DNA of 64,000 bases, taken from the NCBI GenBank assembly GCA_911728455.2, contig OU452230.1, positions 5,020,412-5,084,411 of the forward strand. Reading direction: 5' to 3'. Shown here in pieces: positions 22,917 through 34,333 of the stretch (position 1 is the first letter of the stretch; each line of letters begins with the position of its first letter). The notes beneath the pieces are model-generated. The model did not search any database. It saw only the letters and a list, made by a program, of their open reading frames with translations, and was not told the origin of the DNA. The translations under genes and the position numbers were made by a program. Source of the DNA: Marthasterias glacialis. Taxonomy: Eukaryota; Echinodermata; Asteroidea; Forcipulatida; Asteriidae.

Positions 22917-25900
22917 AGTGATGAAGCTCCTAATGCACTACCTTGGCTACTGATACCTGCTATCTGTAGTAACTCTGAAAAAAAAAATGAAAAAAAGTCC
23001 ATGCTAAAGTTATATAGATAATTCTTGTATAGAGTAAAAAATTCTTACACACCGCAGAAAGTTTTTGTTCAAGGGCCGACTTTACAGACTCTATTAACAC
23101 CTTGAAGATATTGTTTTACAGCAAAAGAATAAAACAAATGTCTTACTTATTAAACTCCCTTGCATATAACCCAAGAATCATTGAGATCGGCCAATAAATG
23201 TTCTTGGTCTTTGGTTCCTCCCAAAACTCAATCATTGTTTTTTTAACACAACCATATGGCACTCGGTAGGTCTTTGGCATTTCGGATCTTTCCACTCCAA
23301 TTTGAGGGGATTGCATAGTGGCAACCTTATTTTATTCAATCTTCATTGGAACAATCCCACTGTTCTCTTTCCAACCATTGTAGGGTTGGGAATGGAGGGT
23401 GAACATGGACAAAAAGTACAGCTTTATAAAGAACAGGATTTATAGCTTTACTTTTCAGGATCCAGAGTTTATCAATCAACTGATGAATGATTTTGATGGA
23501 TATGGGGGATAGTTCCTGGCCAGAAGGCCTACTGGTGATGGGTGTGTTTAAGGAGGGGGGGGGGGTAGGGTTAAGTACCTCTTGGAGTGAAAGTCTGGTT
23601 TCTGGTTTCAGCACCTTCCCCCTGTGTCTTGCTGGTCCCTGCCGGAATGTTGTTATAGATGCGCTTGTAGTGATTGTACACAGCAACAGAGAGAACTTTC
23701 TTGGCTTCTTGCTGGCCGATCACATGTCTCTCCAGAAATTCATAAATCTGAAGATAGCACAGGTTGATGTTCAAACAATCACTTCTGTCACACACGTCTT
23801 GCACAAAAGACCTTTTAATTGTTGAACTTGTTTCAAGTGCATTCAGTATGGTATGGGTATCCCCATTCCATATTTGAGAGAGAAGTTTTTGAAGAAACTT
23901 GGTATTGAGTAGGGTTTGGTTTATCAAAAATATGAAAATCTTTCAAACCAGCTCACTAATTTTTTTGAAAAATTTCAAAGAATCTCAAGTCTTATTTCAC
24001 ATCCTTTTAGCACAGCACATTTACAAGTAACCTGTGCTTTTTAAAAACCTGAGCAAGAAAAACCCTCCCCGAGTGCACTTTTTTTCATCTAACTGGATTT
24101 AATAGTTGCAATAACAAAGGTACATTCCAGGAATGGTGAAGCTGACAGTGAAGTGTTCTTACTTTGTGTGATCCAATATTTACATTAAAAAAAAATCGGT
24201 AAAAATTTGGGCTCAATCCGTTGTCCGAGTCAGGAGAAAATAGTGAAACACCGTGCACACTTTACAGCATGTAAACATACTGTCCTTAATTTCGACTGTT
24301 ACAACCAAAATCAAAATTCAATTTTTCTCGACTTTGACAGTATTTCAGATAGAAATATTTCTATGGAAGATTGGTACTGGTATGAACTTAATAATCAGTA
24401 GGCTTTCAGACTGATACTAATAAAAAAAAAAACATTTTGGATGAATACCAATCCTGTATTCTACCTTCAATGAACAAAATACAAAACATTAACACGTTAC
24501 TGTTGGTGTACTGGTCATAAACAAGATATCCAGAATGAAAACTCAACAGTGCTCTCTTCCTTTTAACACATCTATCTAAATCTGGGTTTGGTCAGGGCTA
24601 GTAGATTTTACCTTCTTTGGGGGCGGGGGTGGGGGTCTCTCTGGCTTTGGTGGTAACGACTCTTTAAGACTCTTTTTGCTGTCTGTTTCTGACAGTACGA
24701 CGAAGAAGTGATGGCATTTCTCACACTTGACAAATCTTGTTGACGCTGTAAGGTATAACAAGTCAGAAATGAATCACACTTTCTGAGAGTCCAACCTGAA
24801 CACCACTCAACATCTTTACCAAGACTCCCTCGGTCTCTGGTAACTCGTCATCAACACATTTTCACTTTTAACTTAACAAAATGTAATAAGAGTCAATGTT
24901 TTTTTCTGGCCTGATACTAAACTCACTTTACGTTGATCATGCAGTGCTGAATCCATCAAACTTTCACATGCAAAGACCCAGAGTCCATTACAGACTTTCA
25001 ATTTTAATGCGAGGGAGTGCTGATGCTCTTCTCCGCACTACTCTTAAACCTTGCCCGAGGAGTGCAAAAAATAGCACTCCTCAAAAGTTGAAGTGGTTTT
25101 TTAATTTTTATTTTTTTTAATCTTGAAAACAATTTATTCACAGCTGGAAATGAACTACCGGTGTGGTATTAATTTGCTTTAATTATGTTCAATGTCACAA
25201 AGATGACAATCAGCCAATCTAAACCTGCAGTGAATCAAATGAGGAACTTTCATGAACAGATTTGATAAAAACACGTTTTCAACTTCACTCTTCAGACTTT
25301 TGTGTGAAGTTCGGTTCTAAGGAGTGCAAAGAGCTCCCCTCACTCGCATTTCTTAAAATGACAGACTTGCCATTATGTCACTGAGATGTTCCCATTTTCA
25401 AGTGATCTCGAAACGTGTAATTAACAAGTTAACATACATGGGCCAACTTTAAATACTTACACACAAATGTTTCAACATGTGTGCAGGGATCCCCGCACTT
25501 TGGACAGCACAACTGGCCAGACTTGCCATTCCCTCCATCACTGCTACTCCCAGCACTGCTACTGCCACTACCACCAACACTCCCTCTGGATTTCCGGCCG
25601 CCACCTCCACCGCTGACCCCGTCACCCTTGGATGAGCCATCTGCTGAGGTGCTGCAGAGGGGGTATGTCGTGCTGAGACTCCTGCTCAGGATGAGGCTGA
25701 TACTTGAAGAGGACTCTGTTAGAGGACGCACTGAAACGGAGGCCAGGGGTTGGGTACTGTAGCCATGGATACCTATTGAGGATACACACGATTGTTATTA
25801 TTATTATTATTATTATTATTAATTTCTGGTAATGAAACCAAGGAAGTCTCAGAAGCGAACTTAATCACACTGTAGCTTGGAAGCCTGAGGAAACCTGTAG

Positions 25901-27317
25901 ATAAGGCTGCTTGCTATCTGAACCAGAAACATCGAGGTAAACCCTTACTCTTTCACGACAAGTGTTCTGGGTTCTTTTACATGCACTACCCATCCTACTA
26001 CATGGGACCTACGGCTCAATGTCCCATCCGAAGAACAGAGCAATTATGGTAAAGTGTCTTGCTCAAGGACACAAGTGTCGCGACTGACCAGGCCGGGATT
26101 CGAACTCACATTCTGTAAGCTACAGAACTAAAGTTCGGCGGACTAGACCGCTCGCTCGGCCACGACACTCCACAAAAGATGGCAATTATTTGTAGGTTTA
26201 GAAACTTTTAAAATTGTATGACCCTTTTAAGTTTATTGAAAGAGTTTATTACTTGGTAAGGACATTGTTAAAAAGTCATCTCGAGGTTTACTTGGATGAA
26301 AAACAGTTTGGCTCAACACTGCATCAAAACAATATTATGTACATCTTTACTGTAATTTTGTACAGTAAATGCTTCACCGAAAATCTTGCAGGTGCAACAC
26401 ATGTAGTTGTCACTTGGCCACTTTGCCAGTTTGTACCTAACTTGCAAAGTTTAATATGGTATTTATGATCTATAGAAGATATATCTGTACTGATCCATGT
26501 GTAAGGTAGTGGTCAATTGACCATATTTTTCACTGCAAGAGGGCGCTTTCAATGGCTAATTTCCTTGCATCCCAATTACAGTTTTATCTTATTTTGACTG
26601 CCTGTATGTTGTTTTCTTGTATCAATGGTCAAATATTAAATAACAACAATAATGACAAGACTTGTTTTGCATCACGTAAATCTGGTTCATACACACCTTC
26701 CACAAGACCGCAGGGTTTGTAGCTCAAAATTTTTTACCGGTCCAGAATTTATTTTACAAGACCAGAATCTTAATGAGAAAGAACTTCCTAAGTTTCAAAC
26801 GGAAATTGTTTTTATTTGAACAAGCACTTAAGAGAAGATTTGTCTCATTTGTCTTGTGGTTAAGTATATTTTGATACTACTTAACAAATTGAAAGATATT
26901 GATCAGATTCAAAATCAACATTTAGATATTGATTCCTTGTGTTTGTTTTTGTTAAATATATTACACAGTGAGGTACATTGTATTATTATTCAGTTGAAAA
27001 ACACAAGAGCACCGGACTTGTCCAGTTATGAGTTTACTGGCCCGATGCTAAAATCACTGGCCTCGGGCCTGTGGTCCAGTGTAAAATTTGAGCCCTGACC
27101 TTCACGCAGTCAAAATACTGCAAATTGATACTGACTGGGTTTTCTGTCCTTTATCTCTGACTCAACATAATTGTGTAATTGTATCTAAAATAAAACAGAA
27201 ATGAGAGGATGGTATGCTTTACTTACATGGCACACCACGTGACGCTTTATTTGGACCATTTGCCCGGCAGAGTAGCCGTCTGACAGGTGTCAGGTTGTAG
27301 CGTAAACTAGGAGGCAT
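18304..27317 (-). CDS. CLPX: CLPX, mitochondrial AAA+ unfoldase of the ClpXP protease (one-base frameshift in assembly)
   Basis: ATP-dependent unfoldase that feeds substrates to ClpP in the mitochondrial matrix. Ten coding exons on the minus strand: 27317-27227 (ATG), 25772-25461, 24745-24612, 23747-23579, 22974-22762, 22201-22038, 21400-21147, 20846-20547, 19517-19425, 18456-18304 (TAA). All are GT-AG and phase-compatible except for one missing base in exon 6. The product would be about 627 aa, close to human CLPX (633). Visible parts: basic Arg-rich N-terminus (mitochondrial targeting), Cys4 zinc finger (Cys120, 123, 142, 145), Walker A GPTGSGKT (302-309), pore loop GYVG (335-338), Walker B FLDEVD (365-370), the ClpP-contact LGF loop region (YLGFG), and the sensor-2 segment [12 protein letters not shown] 12-Gln run lies before the Walker A motif. 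In-frame TGA upstream of the ATG supports the start. Convergent with the coiled-coil gene and divergent from POLR3G. Confidence 0.96.
18744..18828 (+). mobile_element. SINE S1 head fragment
   Basis: Diverged tRNA-like head (TGTGGCCAAGCGGTCT...TTTGAATCCCGGTCAAGACA), cut short by the TTAA MITE that follows at 18833. Confidence 0.55.
18833..19035. mobile_element. TTAA-flanked MITE (family T2)
   Basis: 203 bp with inverted ends AGGGGCTGTGTTGTCATGAT and its complement, flanked by TTAA at 18829-18832 and 19036-19039. It lies in the last CLPX intron, directly after a SINE fragment. Related to 46174-46427. Confidence 0.75.
19723..20078 (+). mobile_element. tRNA-derived SINE (S1-like, alternative body)
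   Basis: S1 head (GCGTGGCCGAGCGGATAAGA) with a different body (CCACCCAGGAGTAAATGGGT, CTGTATACTCCCCAGG) and an (ATT)n tail. The same body occurs at 60660-60985. It lies in a CLPX intron. Confidence 0.75.
20336..20362. repeat. Short perfect hairpin
   Basis: A 9-bp stem CCCAGCGCC / GGCGCTGGG around a 9-base loop, in a CLPX intron. No function is implied. Confidence 0.4.
21501..21600. other. Assembly gap of 100 N
   Basis: Lies in the CLPX intron between exons 21400-21147 and 22201-22038. Both flanks carry TACTACA, so the gap may hide little or no real sequence. Confidence 0.95.
22881..22918 (-). repeat. CAG/CTG trinucleotide run coding for polyglutamine in CLPX
   Basis: Encodes about 12 consecutive Gln in the exon before the Walker A motif, a linker region that varies in length between species. 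Confidence 0.85.
25795..26172 (-). mobile_element. tRNA-derived SINE (S1), minus strand
   Basis: (ATT)n tail at the left and a tRNA-like head at the right (TCGTGGCCGAGCGAGCGGTC on the minus strand), with the shared body blocks. It lies in CLPX intron 1. Confidence 0.7.
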
Positions 27318-28560
27318 TCTGGTGGTCACTTGTCAGTTACCTAAGCTGCTGCCAAAAGTCGCTTAACGTGAACAATGAACTTGACAGTGACCTGATCTCC
27401 ATAAAAAGAGCAAGCCTTGCTACCTTTGCACAGATGAAAATCAAAGAGTAATTAATTGGTCTGTTCTTGCATTCAAACTATGCATAATGGAAAATTCAGT
27501 AATTATTTTGACCCTAAACTTCCCCCAAAACCGTTAATAAAAAAAATAAAAAAAATAATTTTGCTTTGTTATAAATAAATCGTGCCTTAACAACAGAGGT
27601 CTTGTGCAGAACTTTAGTCAAAATTCGCCACGAGCAATTCGCACAAGAAGTAAGTGTTCAACTTTTTGCAAAATTCGCTGTGAATTGTAGGAGAGTGACG
27701 TCAAATTCGCTTCGCATTCACATTCGCGTGAAGTATGAACAGGGCTTAAGGTAGGAACAGCTAAAACATAGTCTCATAGACATAGTCACTCATCTCATAG
27801 TCATAATATTATAGACATAGAATAGATTGAATGATAGTTTTAGTAGTACTAGTGCTAGCTAGTAGTAGTAGTACTAACTAAACTAGTTAGCTAGTAATCA
27901 TGGTAGGCCTTCTCAATGAGATTGAGGCCTACCTTTTTTTTAAGGATATAGTCATAGAGACTAGCTGTTTATGAGTTAATTAGGAGTTTAAAGTATATAA
28001 AACAAAGCATTACACCAAAGAAACGTCTTAACAGTCATACATTACGAAACCATCCATGACCCTGATGACTGTTTTGTGTTACACAAACAAACATCACGCA
28101 CAAGGTGCATGTTGGAAATAAATATTGCTTGTGTTGACTGTCAAAAAGCATCGACTTCTTGTGATTAACGTGGCCACTTCCAACAAATTAAACACGATCC
28201 CTCTATTTATTTGAGATTTAAACGATTTGTCTTTTCTCAAGAATCGCAGAACAAATCTTACTTTACCTGTATCAATCAGGAAATCAAGATCCAATATTTA
28301 CAGGATTGTTCGTCTTTTCTCAGTTTCGCCAGCACCAACAACTAACTGTACTGTGTAGAAGACGAAGTCAACCTCTCTAAACAAAATCTTGCAAGTTTGT
28401 ACCTTTCAGATGATTATGCACAAACAATTTTTTGCTTACAAAATATATAAAAATATTTTTGAAGTAATTACAATTTTTTAAACATGTTTTATTTTACAAA
28501 ATGTGATGGGTTATTGTTTCTATACAGTAGGCATTTTATGTTTTTTATCAGTTACGTCAT
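27318..28560. other. Intergenic DNA between divergent CLPX and POLR3G
   Basis: About 1.2 kb separates the two divergent start codons. It holds CLPX 5' UTR (extent unknown), an AT-rich stretch, and at 27830-27900 a low-complexity run built from TAG/TAC trinucleotides. No further coding exon is visible. A bidirectional promoter is possible but not shown; the E-box/YY1 cluster lies close to POLR3G. Confidence 0.5.
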
Positions 28561-28770
28561 ATTTTGTTGTCTCACGTGACAAATACAAGCCAAGACAAGT
28601 ACAACAAGATGGCGGCCTCCATGGCAGGTTGGCATTGGCATTTTCTCAAGTTTGAAATAAACTTTAATGTAGATCGGACGTTGATTGATGACAGATCGGG
28701 CTAACTTTTCTATTTTTATTTATGTTTTAGTTGTGTGTGAACAGACAAGTTGACTTCTTAGTGTTAAGCA
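28560..28770 (+). promoter_or_regulatory. POLR3G 5' region: E-box, YY1-like motif, non-coding exon 1 with a spliced uORF
   Basis: An E-box (CACGTG, 28573-28578) lies about 30 bp before an AAGATGGCGGC sequence (28607-28617), the typical YY1 initiator-downstream motif. Exon 1 ends at 28627 (GTTGGC donor) and exon 2 starts at 28731 after a TTTTAG acceptor. The ATG inside the YY1 motif (28609) opens a 13-codon uORF that crosses the splice and stops at 28751-28753, 17 bases before the real start at 28771. The transcription start itself is inferred from motif spacing. Confidence 0.6.
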
Positions 28771-30776
28771 ATGGCAGGCCGCGGTCGAGGAAGGGGAAGA
28801 GGGGGAGCTATCGCTTTTACAGCTGAAGTTTTGGGACTCGGACGTGGAGATGCTCTACCGCCCCCAACGTCTCAACCACCACCACTTTTTCCAGTATGAA
28901 ACTGAGCTTTCTTTGAATTCGTTTTCAAAAAATGCCCAAGGTTTTATAATGAGATATATTATTATTATCTGGTGCGATGTAATAAAAACCAAGGAATGTG
29001 CTGCAAAAGCAAACGTGTCAACAAATTGAAACAAAGTTATTTACTCATAGTGAAACTTGTATAAAACTTGAGACATTTTACTTTCATTTAATTTTTTTTA
29101 ATTATTAAATTTTAAAATACAAATTTTACCGGCAGTGGTAAAATGATGGCAAACAATATTTTGCCAGCAGATACAACACCCTCTTTTACGCGTGCAAGAC
29201 TAGCTGAAATTACTGGATATAAAATTACTGTAAAGAATGTTTCTCCAAAACCGAGTAGTCTACACTACCGCCTCTCGCATGCAAGGTTTCCTGATCAAAT
29301 CACGATGACTTGTCATCAGTTTGTCATCCCCCCCCCCCAATTTTTTTTCTTTTTTTCTTAATTTTTCTAAAATTTGACTCGTACTTTTAAATGGAAAGTA
29401 TAAACTTTTCTTCTTCTGATTTGTGGTTCTTGAGGAGGGGGATTAAAGTTCAAAATTGTGGTTTGGTAAAATCGCGTTTAGGAATGTTTACCACTACCGG
29501 TAAAATATCCTCTGCCTTAATTAAAAGCCAGGGTAGAAGTTACTTGCTAGTTAGTGCAGACAGACTGGTGTTATTACTGAACCTAGTAGTAGTACAGCGG
29601 TACGTAGTCGTACTTGTTGCCCAATTTATACTTAAAAGTGTCAATATGTGTAGCATGTTGGGACTTTTAATAATGGGGCTCGCTTACTTTGTCAGAGTTG
29701 TAGCTAATATAAATTTATGTAGCCTACTTTCCCACTTGGTGTACTGTTAGTAGGTAGTAGTAGTAGTAGTACATGATGAAACTCATCGAGGGTACCTCCA
29801 AACCTTTCAATTTTATGAAGTAGTAGTATTCATCATCCGGTATTGTTTTTTTCTTTCTTGCAGCCCTTAGAATTCCGCCCAGTGCCACTACCCACAGGAG
29901 AAGATTGGAACTATATGTTGCTTCTAAAGCAGGAGTTCAGAGTCACAATGAAAGACTCCCCATATTATATCAAACCTCAAGATAAAAAGAAAGGTAGCAA
30001 TTTAACTGATATTAATTTTGTTGGTGCACGTTAAATCAGAATCGTTAAATAAGAATCATGAAGTCAGCCAAATCATTAGCAGCATATCTAGCATGAATGT
30101 CTCTATGCAATGGGAGATGTTGGCGGCAGCAGACACAACTGTTCTTTTATTACAGTTCCGAGTGCGCGTACAACTGGTGAGAACTGTGAAAAAGGACCAC
30201 CCAATTGTCATTTCAGAACCTACTCCTACATGTAACTGGTATATTACAAAAAGTGATTATTCTTTCTCAATGGTCAGACTTCATTGTCTTCTGGATTGGT
30301 TATCACAAGTTTTAGTCTTGAACTTGAAGGACTTTGGACTCAAACTGGAACTTGAGTCACCAGTCACCATGATCGACAGATAAACGTACTCAATGTCTCG
30401 GAGAGAGGTGGAGAAAGTCAAAGTCTACCTAGGCCTTGTAGGGGACTGTTGAGTCCAAATTAGTTGTGATAATCATAAACTTTCAGCTGAGATAAACTAT
30501 AGGGTTCTGATCGTCACAATAAGTTGAAACCATAATCTGAATTGAGGCGCCAAACACTGTACAGATCAGGGCCCAGTTTCATAAAGCTGCTTAAGCAGAA
30601 AATAGTGCTTAAACATTTTCTGTTAAGCAAGAATACGCAGGATACCAGTCACAGATAGTACATGTGACATTGTATTCTACTAAGCATATTTTCAGTTGAG
30701 CTTTTTGTGCTTAAGCAGCTCTATGAAATTGGACCCTGGTTTCACCCTTCAAGAAAGACAAAACAACACCCCCGTA

Positions 30777-30811
<35 letters not shown>

Positions 30812-33800
30812 TAATAATAATAATAATAAACTAAAATAAAAAACGAATTCACTTGAAGGATAACTTTTCAAAGCTTTCTCAGTTTCTGTTTCAAATTACA
30901 CTTCCTTTTTTCATTATCATTTTTTGTGTCATTTTTGAAGACGGAAATCTCGTAAAATTGTACGTTGAATAATTAAGTAAAACCAATGTCACTTCTTATT
31001 GTCAGATATTGCGAGGTATTCAGATAAGTACAGACTGGGCGGTAACTCGGATAACACCATCGGCTGGACACCATACTGGAAACACCTTCCTAAGGAACTT
31101 AGAATCAGAGTCAGAAAACCGGGAGTGGCTACAACTGCAAGTACGATCTAATCACTCAAGTGTTGTACACCAAACTTGTAAATTCTTGTGTGAAGTATTG
31201 ATGAATTAAGACATTGATTTAAATTAAGACAGATTTAAATGCATTGCTTGGTTTTAGTGATGTAGACCAGATGTGTGGTAGTAGGTTTGAGGATCACAGT
31301 AATTGCTTTGATTTTGTTGATCCAAGCCCATCTTGGAGTTTTGTTTTCAATTGTTCTCGTTTGTAATGGCTAAATAAATTTTACAAATTTCAGTCAGTCA
31401 GTCAGTCGTGAATTTAAAGTAAGGATCAAACTAAAAAAATTGTAAGAGTGTACAATTTTAACATTATTGTATACGTTCGCATTGGTAAAATGTGATTTTT
31501 TTCATTTTCCCACATTGCATAACTGTTTTTCAAGTAAATGCATTTGCAATTCCAGATTTGCTAGTAACTAAAATTGATATGTCCGTCAAATTTTATTTGA
31601 TTTGGTTTGATTACATCTGGTATTCTGATTTCTATTTGGTGATTTATTATTTTTATTTTTGTTGGGGGGAGGGGTATAGAAAATGACAAATGTGAGCATT
31701 TAAATCTATTACTTGCATTTTATTCAGAGTCTGCTGTTAAACCCAATCTACAAGCTGCCAAAAGGGTTTCCAAAGAAGACGTTGAAGTGGTTACCAAGCA
31801 ACTGGCAGTAAGTGATCATTATGTTTTTACTCTTTCTACAGGCATGGTTCTTTCAGCTGATAAGATGGTTCCCTTGTATTTGTTTCTCAGCTGTGCTAGG
31901 AAAACTAAAACAAAACAAAAAATGGACAGAGTCTCGTTGCACCTGTCACTTTCCTTTATTTTTTTCACAAACTGAAGTTATATGCATTTTATATTGTCAA
32001 TTCGCTTACTTAAGCTATCTTGAAAAGTTATAAACAAACTAAAAATTGGGCACAAATTGTTTGGGCCAGTTCAATCCACAAATTACAGGTGTTGTATTTA
32101 TAATTTATTAAGTTATTGATGACTTTTCTAATCTTTTGTTGAGTGAAATATGTCACTGTTAATGATGACTTTTCTAATTTTTTGTTGAGTAAAATATGTC
32201 ACTGTTAAAAAAAAGTGTAAATATGAGATCCAAATTTACACAATGCATGTTGTACAAAGTACAATGTACTTAAATCAATTTGTTTTTAAATGAGTTACTG
32301 ATTTTTTTTATCTGCTGTTTGAGTACAATATGTCACTGTTAAAAAGATGTGAACAACTGTGGTTAAATTTATATTTTGGTATATTTTCCACCTGCTTAAA
32401 GCCTTTTTAAAGAGGTGGACAACTTAAGTCCCTTGAGGTTATAATGCCCTTGCACAGAATTGTAGAAATGTCAAAAGTTAAGACTGGTCCAAAGGTGACA
32501 GAAAATGTAACCACCGAAAGAATTATTTATTACTTTTAATCTGAAAACTCAATGACTATAAAATTTGAAGCAGTACCCTCCTCCTTCTAATCCTCCTCAT
32601 CCCCATCCTTCTCATCGTCCTCCTCATCCCCCTCCTCAAAATCCCTGACAAAACTCAAAAATTTTGTTTTTTCAAGAGGATGGAAATGAAGTTTCTCTTC
32701 AAAAAACAACAGTGATGGAAAAAATACACCTTTAATTCTTGGCCTATTTGTCCCAAGGGCACTGTTGTTTCAGAACGTGGTTCAGAATTAACAGAAAACT
32801 GACAGGTTCTGAAATTGCATTCATGTAATTTTTTTCGTCATTAACCATCACAGGAGTTGGAGAAGAAAGAAACGGAGACAGCGGCATCCGGAGATGAGAA
32901 GCAAGATGAGGAAGACGAGGAAGAGATTGAGGAGGAAGAATACTATGATGAAGAAGATCAGGAGGAGGTAAGCAAAGGAGCAAACCAATACCTTATTATT
33001 TTCTTTGAATTTTTTTTTGTTTTTCGTTTTTTTTGTTATGAGCACTTATAGACCCCTTAGAGAATTAATCTGTTGACCCAATTCATGTGAAGTCATCATC
33101 ACAATAATCTTGGTTGCTCCATTTTGTAAGTCAATGTCCCAGTGCATTGCAAAGGTTAGGCGCGTGGTGTGTACACGTTTACCCGTTGACCTCCAAAATG
33201 GTGAGCGCGGCACGATTGCGGCGTCTGACGTGCGTCTGCAAGAAGTCAATGGAGACTATAGAGGCCACTAGCAGTTTGTACCAAAATGCCCAAAGCTACC
33301 GCAAGTTGCAGCTTAATTTAACCTTCCACTCAATCAAAAAGTTCAAAGTCAAGCATAATTATATCTTGAATTGACATGTTCCAATATTTCCGGTGTTAAC
33401 ATTTCTACATTTCTAAAACAAAAGCACATTCTTTTTTTAATTATTATTTATCCAGAAATTTTTACTGAAAAAGAAATTGAGTCAAAAAAAAACAAAAAAC
33501 CTACATTGCGCATGGCTTGGATTATGTTGATGATTATACAGAATGAAGGGTCTCTGAATGCTCTAGCACTACCCTGGTCCTTGAACAGGCATTGTTCAGT
33601 GTTGAAGAGCATGGTATTTCCAAAGGTAACATCCCATTTGAAATACCCAATGAACTCTGTATACTTACACACAGTAAACAGCTTCAGTCCCAGACTTTGG
33701 AACGATAGGTGGCAGCAGGCTTACCGGGTAATTTGTCATCGTATGTTGTTATGAGCATGTACACATTTCAGAAAACAAGGGATATACCTGTTAAGTCTGC

Positions 33801-34333
33801 TGCCATCTAGCGTCCTCAAAAGTACCCCACTGAATTAAAAAAAAAGAAAGAACTATTCCTCCTGCACTCGGTAATATTTACCTGTGACTTCACCAACCAA
33901 TCAAAACCATTGAACTGCACAGGTTGTGTATTGTCTGTATACATGGGTGATGTTGAATGGTCAGACAGTAGAAGGGTTAACTTTATAAAAGGAGCAATTC
34001 AAAAGAACAGAAGTGTTGTTCGGTAACTTGCCCAAATATCAACAGAATAAAATAGCTCAATTTAGGCGAGAACAATTAGAAGGGAAAACATTTAGATTTG
34101 ATGTTGCAATTGATGGGTTTTGTAGTACTTTGTAATTGTAACTTTGTTCTGCCATCTCAGAGCATTGGATGCAAAGATCCTTTGCTTCCCAGATTATGGT
34201 TTAAATAAAGATTTTGTGTTGCCTTATTTTGTTTTTGATCCAGGGTACTGATTACATTATGTCATACTTTGATAATGGGGAGGATGATGTGAACGATGAT
34301 GACGATGGACTTGATGATGGACCTGTCTATTGA
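28771..34333 (+). CDS. POLR3G: POLR3G/POLR3GL-type RNA polymerase III subunit RPC7
   Basis: RPC7 is part of the RPC3-RPC6-RPC7 heterotrimer that helps Pol III open promoters at tRNA and 5S genes. Six coding exons: 28771-28893, 29864-29993, 31006-31140, 31728-31807, 32854-32967, 34244-34333 (TGA), all GT-AG with matching phases, giving 223 aa (human POLR3G is 223). Diagnostic features: N-terminal Gly/Arg run after the start Met; the PPLFP|PLEFRPVPLPTGED block across the first coding junction; the SDKY and PKELRIRVRK segments; an acidic Glu/Asp tract in exon 32854-32967; and the C-terminal DYIMSYFDNGED motif. Vertebrates have two paralogues (POLR3G, POLR3GL); this gene is their single-copy-type homologue, and I cannot say which it resembles more. 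A 5' non-coding exon ends at 28627 and splices to 28731. Confidence 0.96.
30569..30737. mobile_element. Palindromic MITE with GGGCCCA ends
   Basis: AGGGCCCAGTTTCATAAAGC at the left mirrors GCTCTATGAAATTGGACCCT at the right, followed inward by GCTTAAGCA on both arms. It lies in a POLR3G intron. A truncated relative begins at 63984. Confidence 0.65.
30778..30830. repeat. (AAT)n microsatellite
   Basis: Trinucleotide run of about 17 units, slightly interrupted, in a POLR3G intron. Confidence 0.8.
32112..32345. repeat. Three imperfect ~52-bp repeats in a POLR3G intron
   Basis: The phrase TTTGTTGAGT(G/A)AAATATGTCACTGTTAA occurs twice in tandem (to about 32215) and again near 32315-32342 in diverged form. 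Confidence 0.55.
33689..33830. mobile_element. MITE family M1 (GGTGGCAGCAG arms)
   Basis: Palindromic element: ACTTTGGAACGATAGGTGGC on one side and the complement of GCCATCTAGCGTCC on the other. Related to 54944-55096 and a fragment near 51590-51660. It lies in the last POLR3G intron. Confidence 0.6.

Noticed and set aside
25481..25762. Plus-strand Pro/Leu-rich frame opposite CLPX exon 2
   Set aside because: Shadow of the CLPX zinc-finger exon; the minus strand has the conserved Cys motif and matching splice sites.
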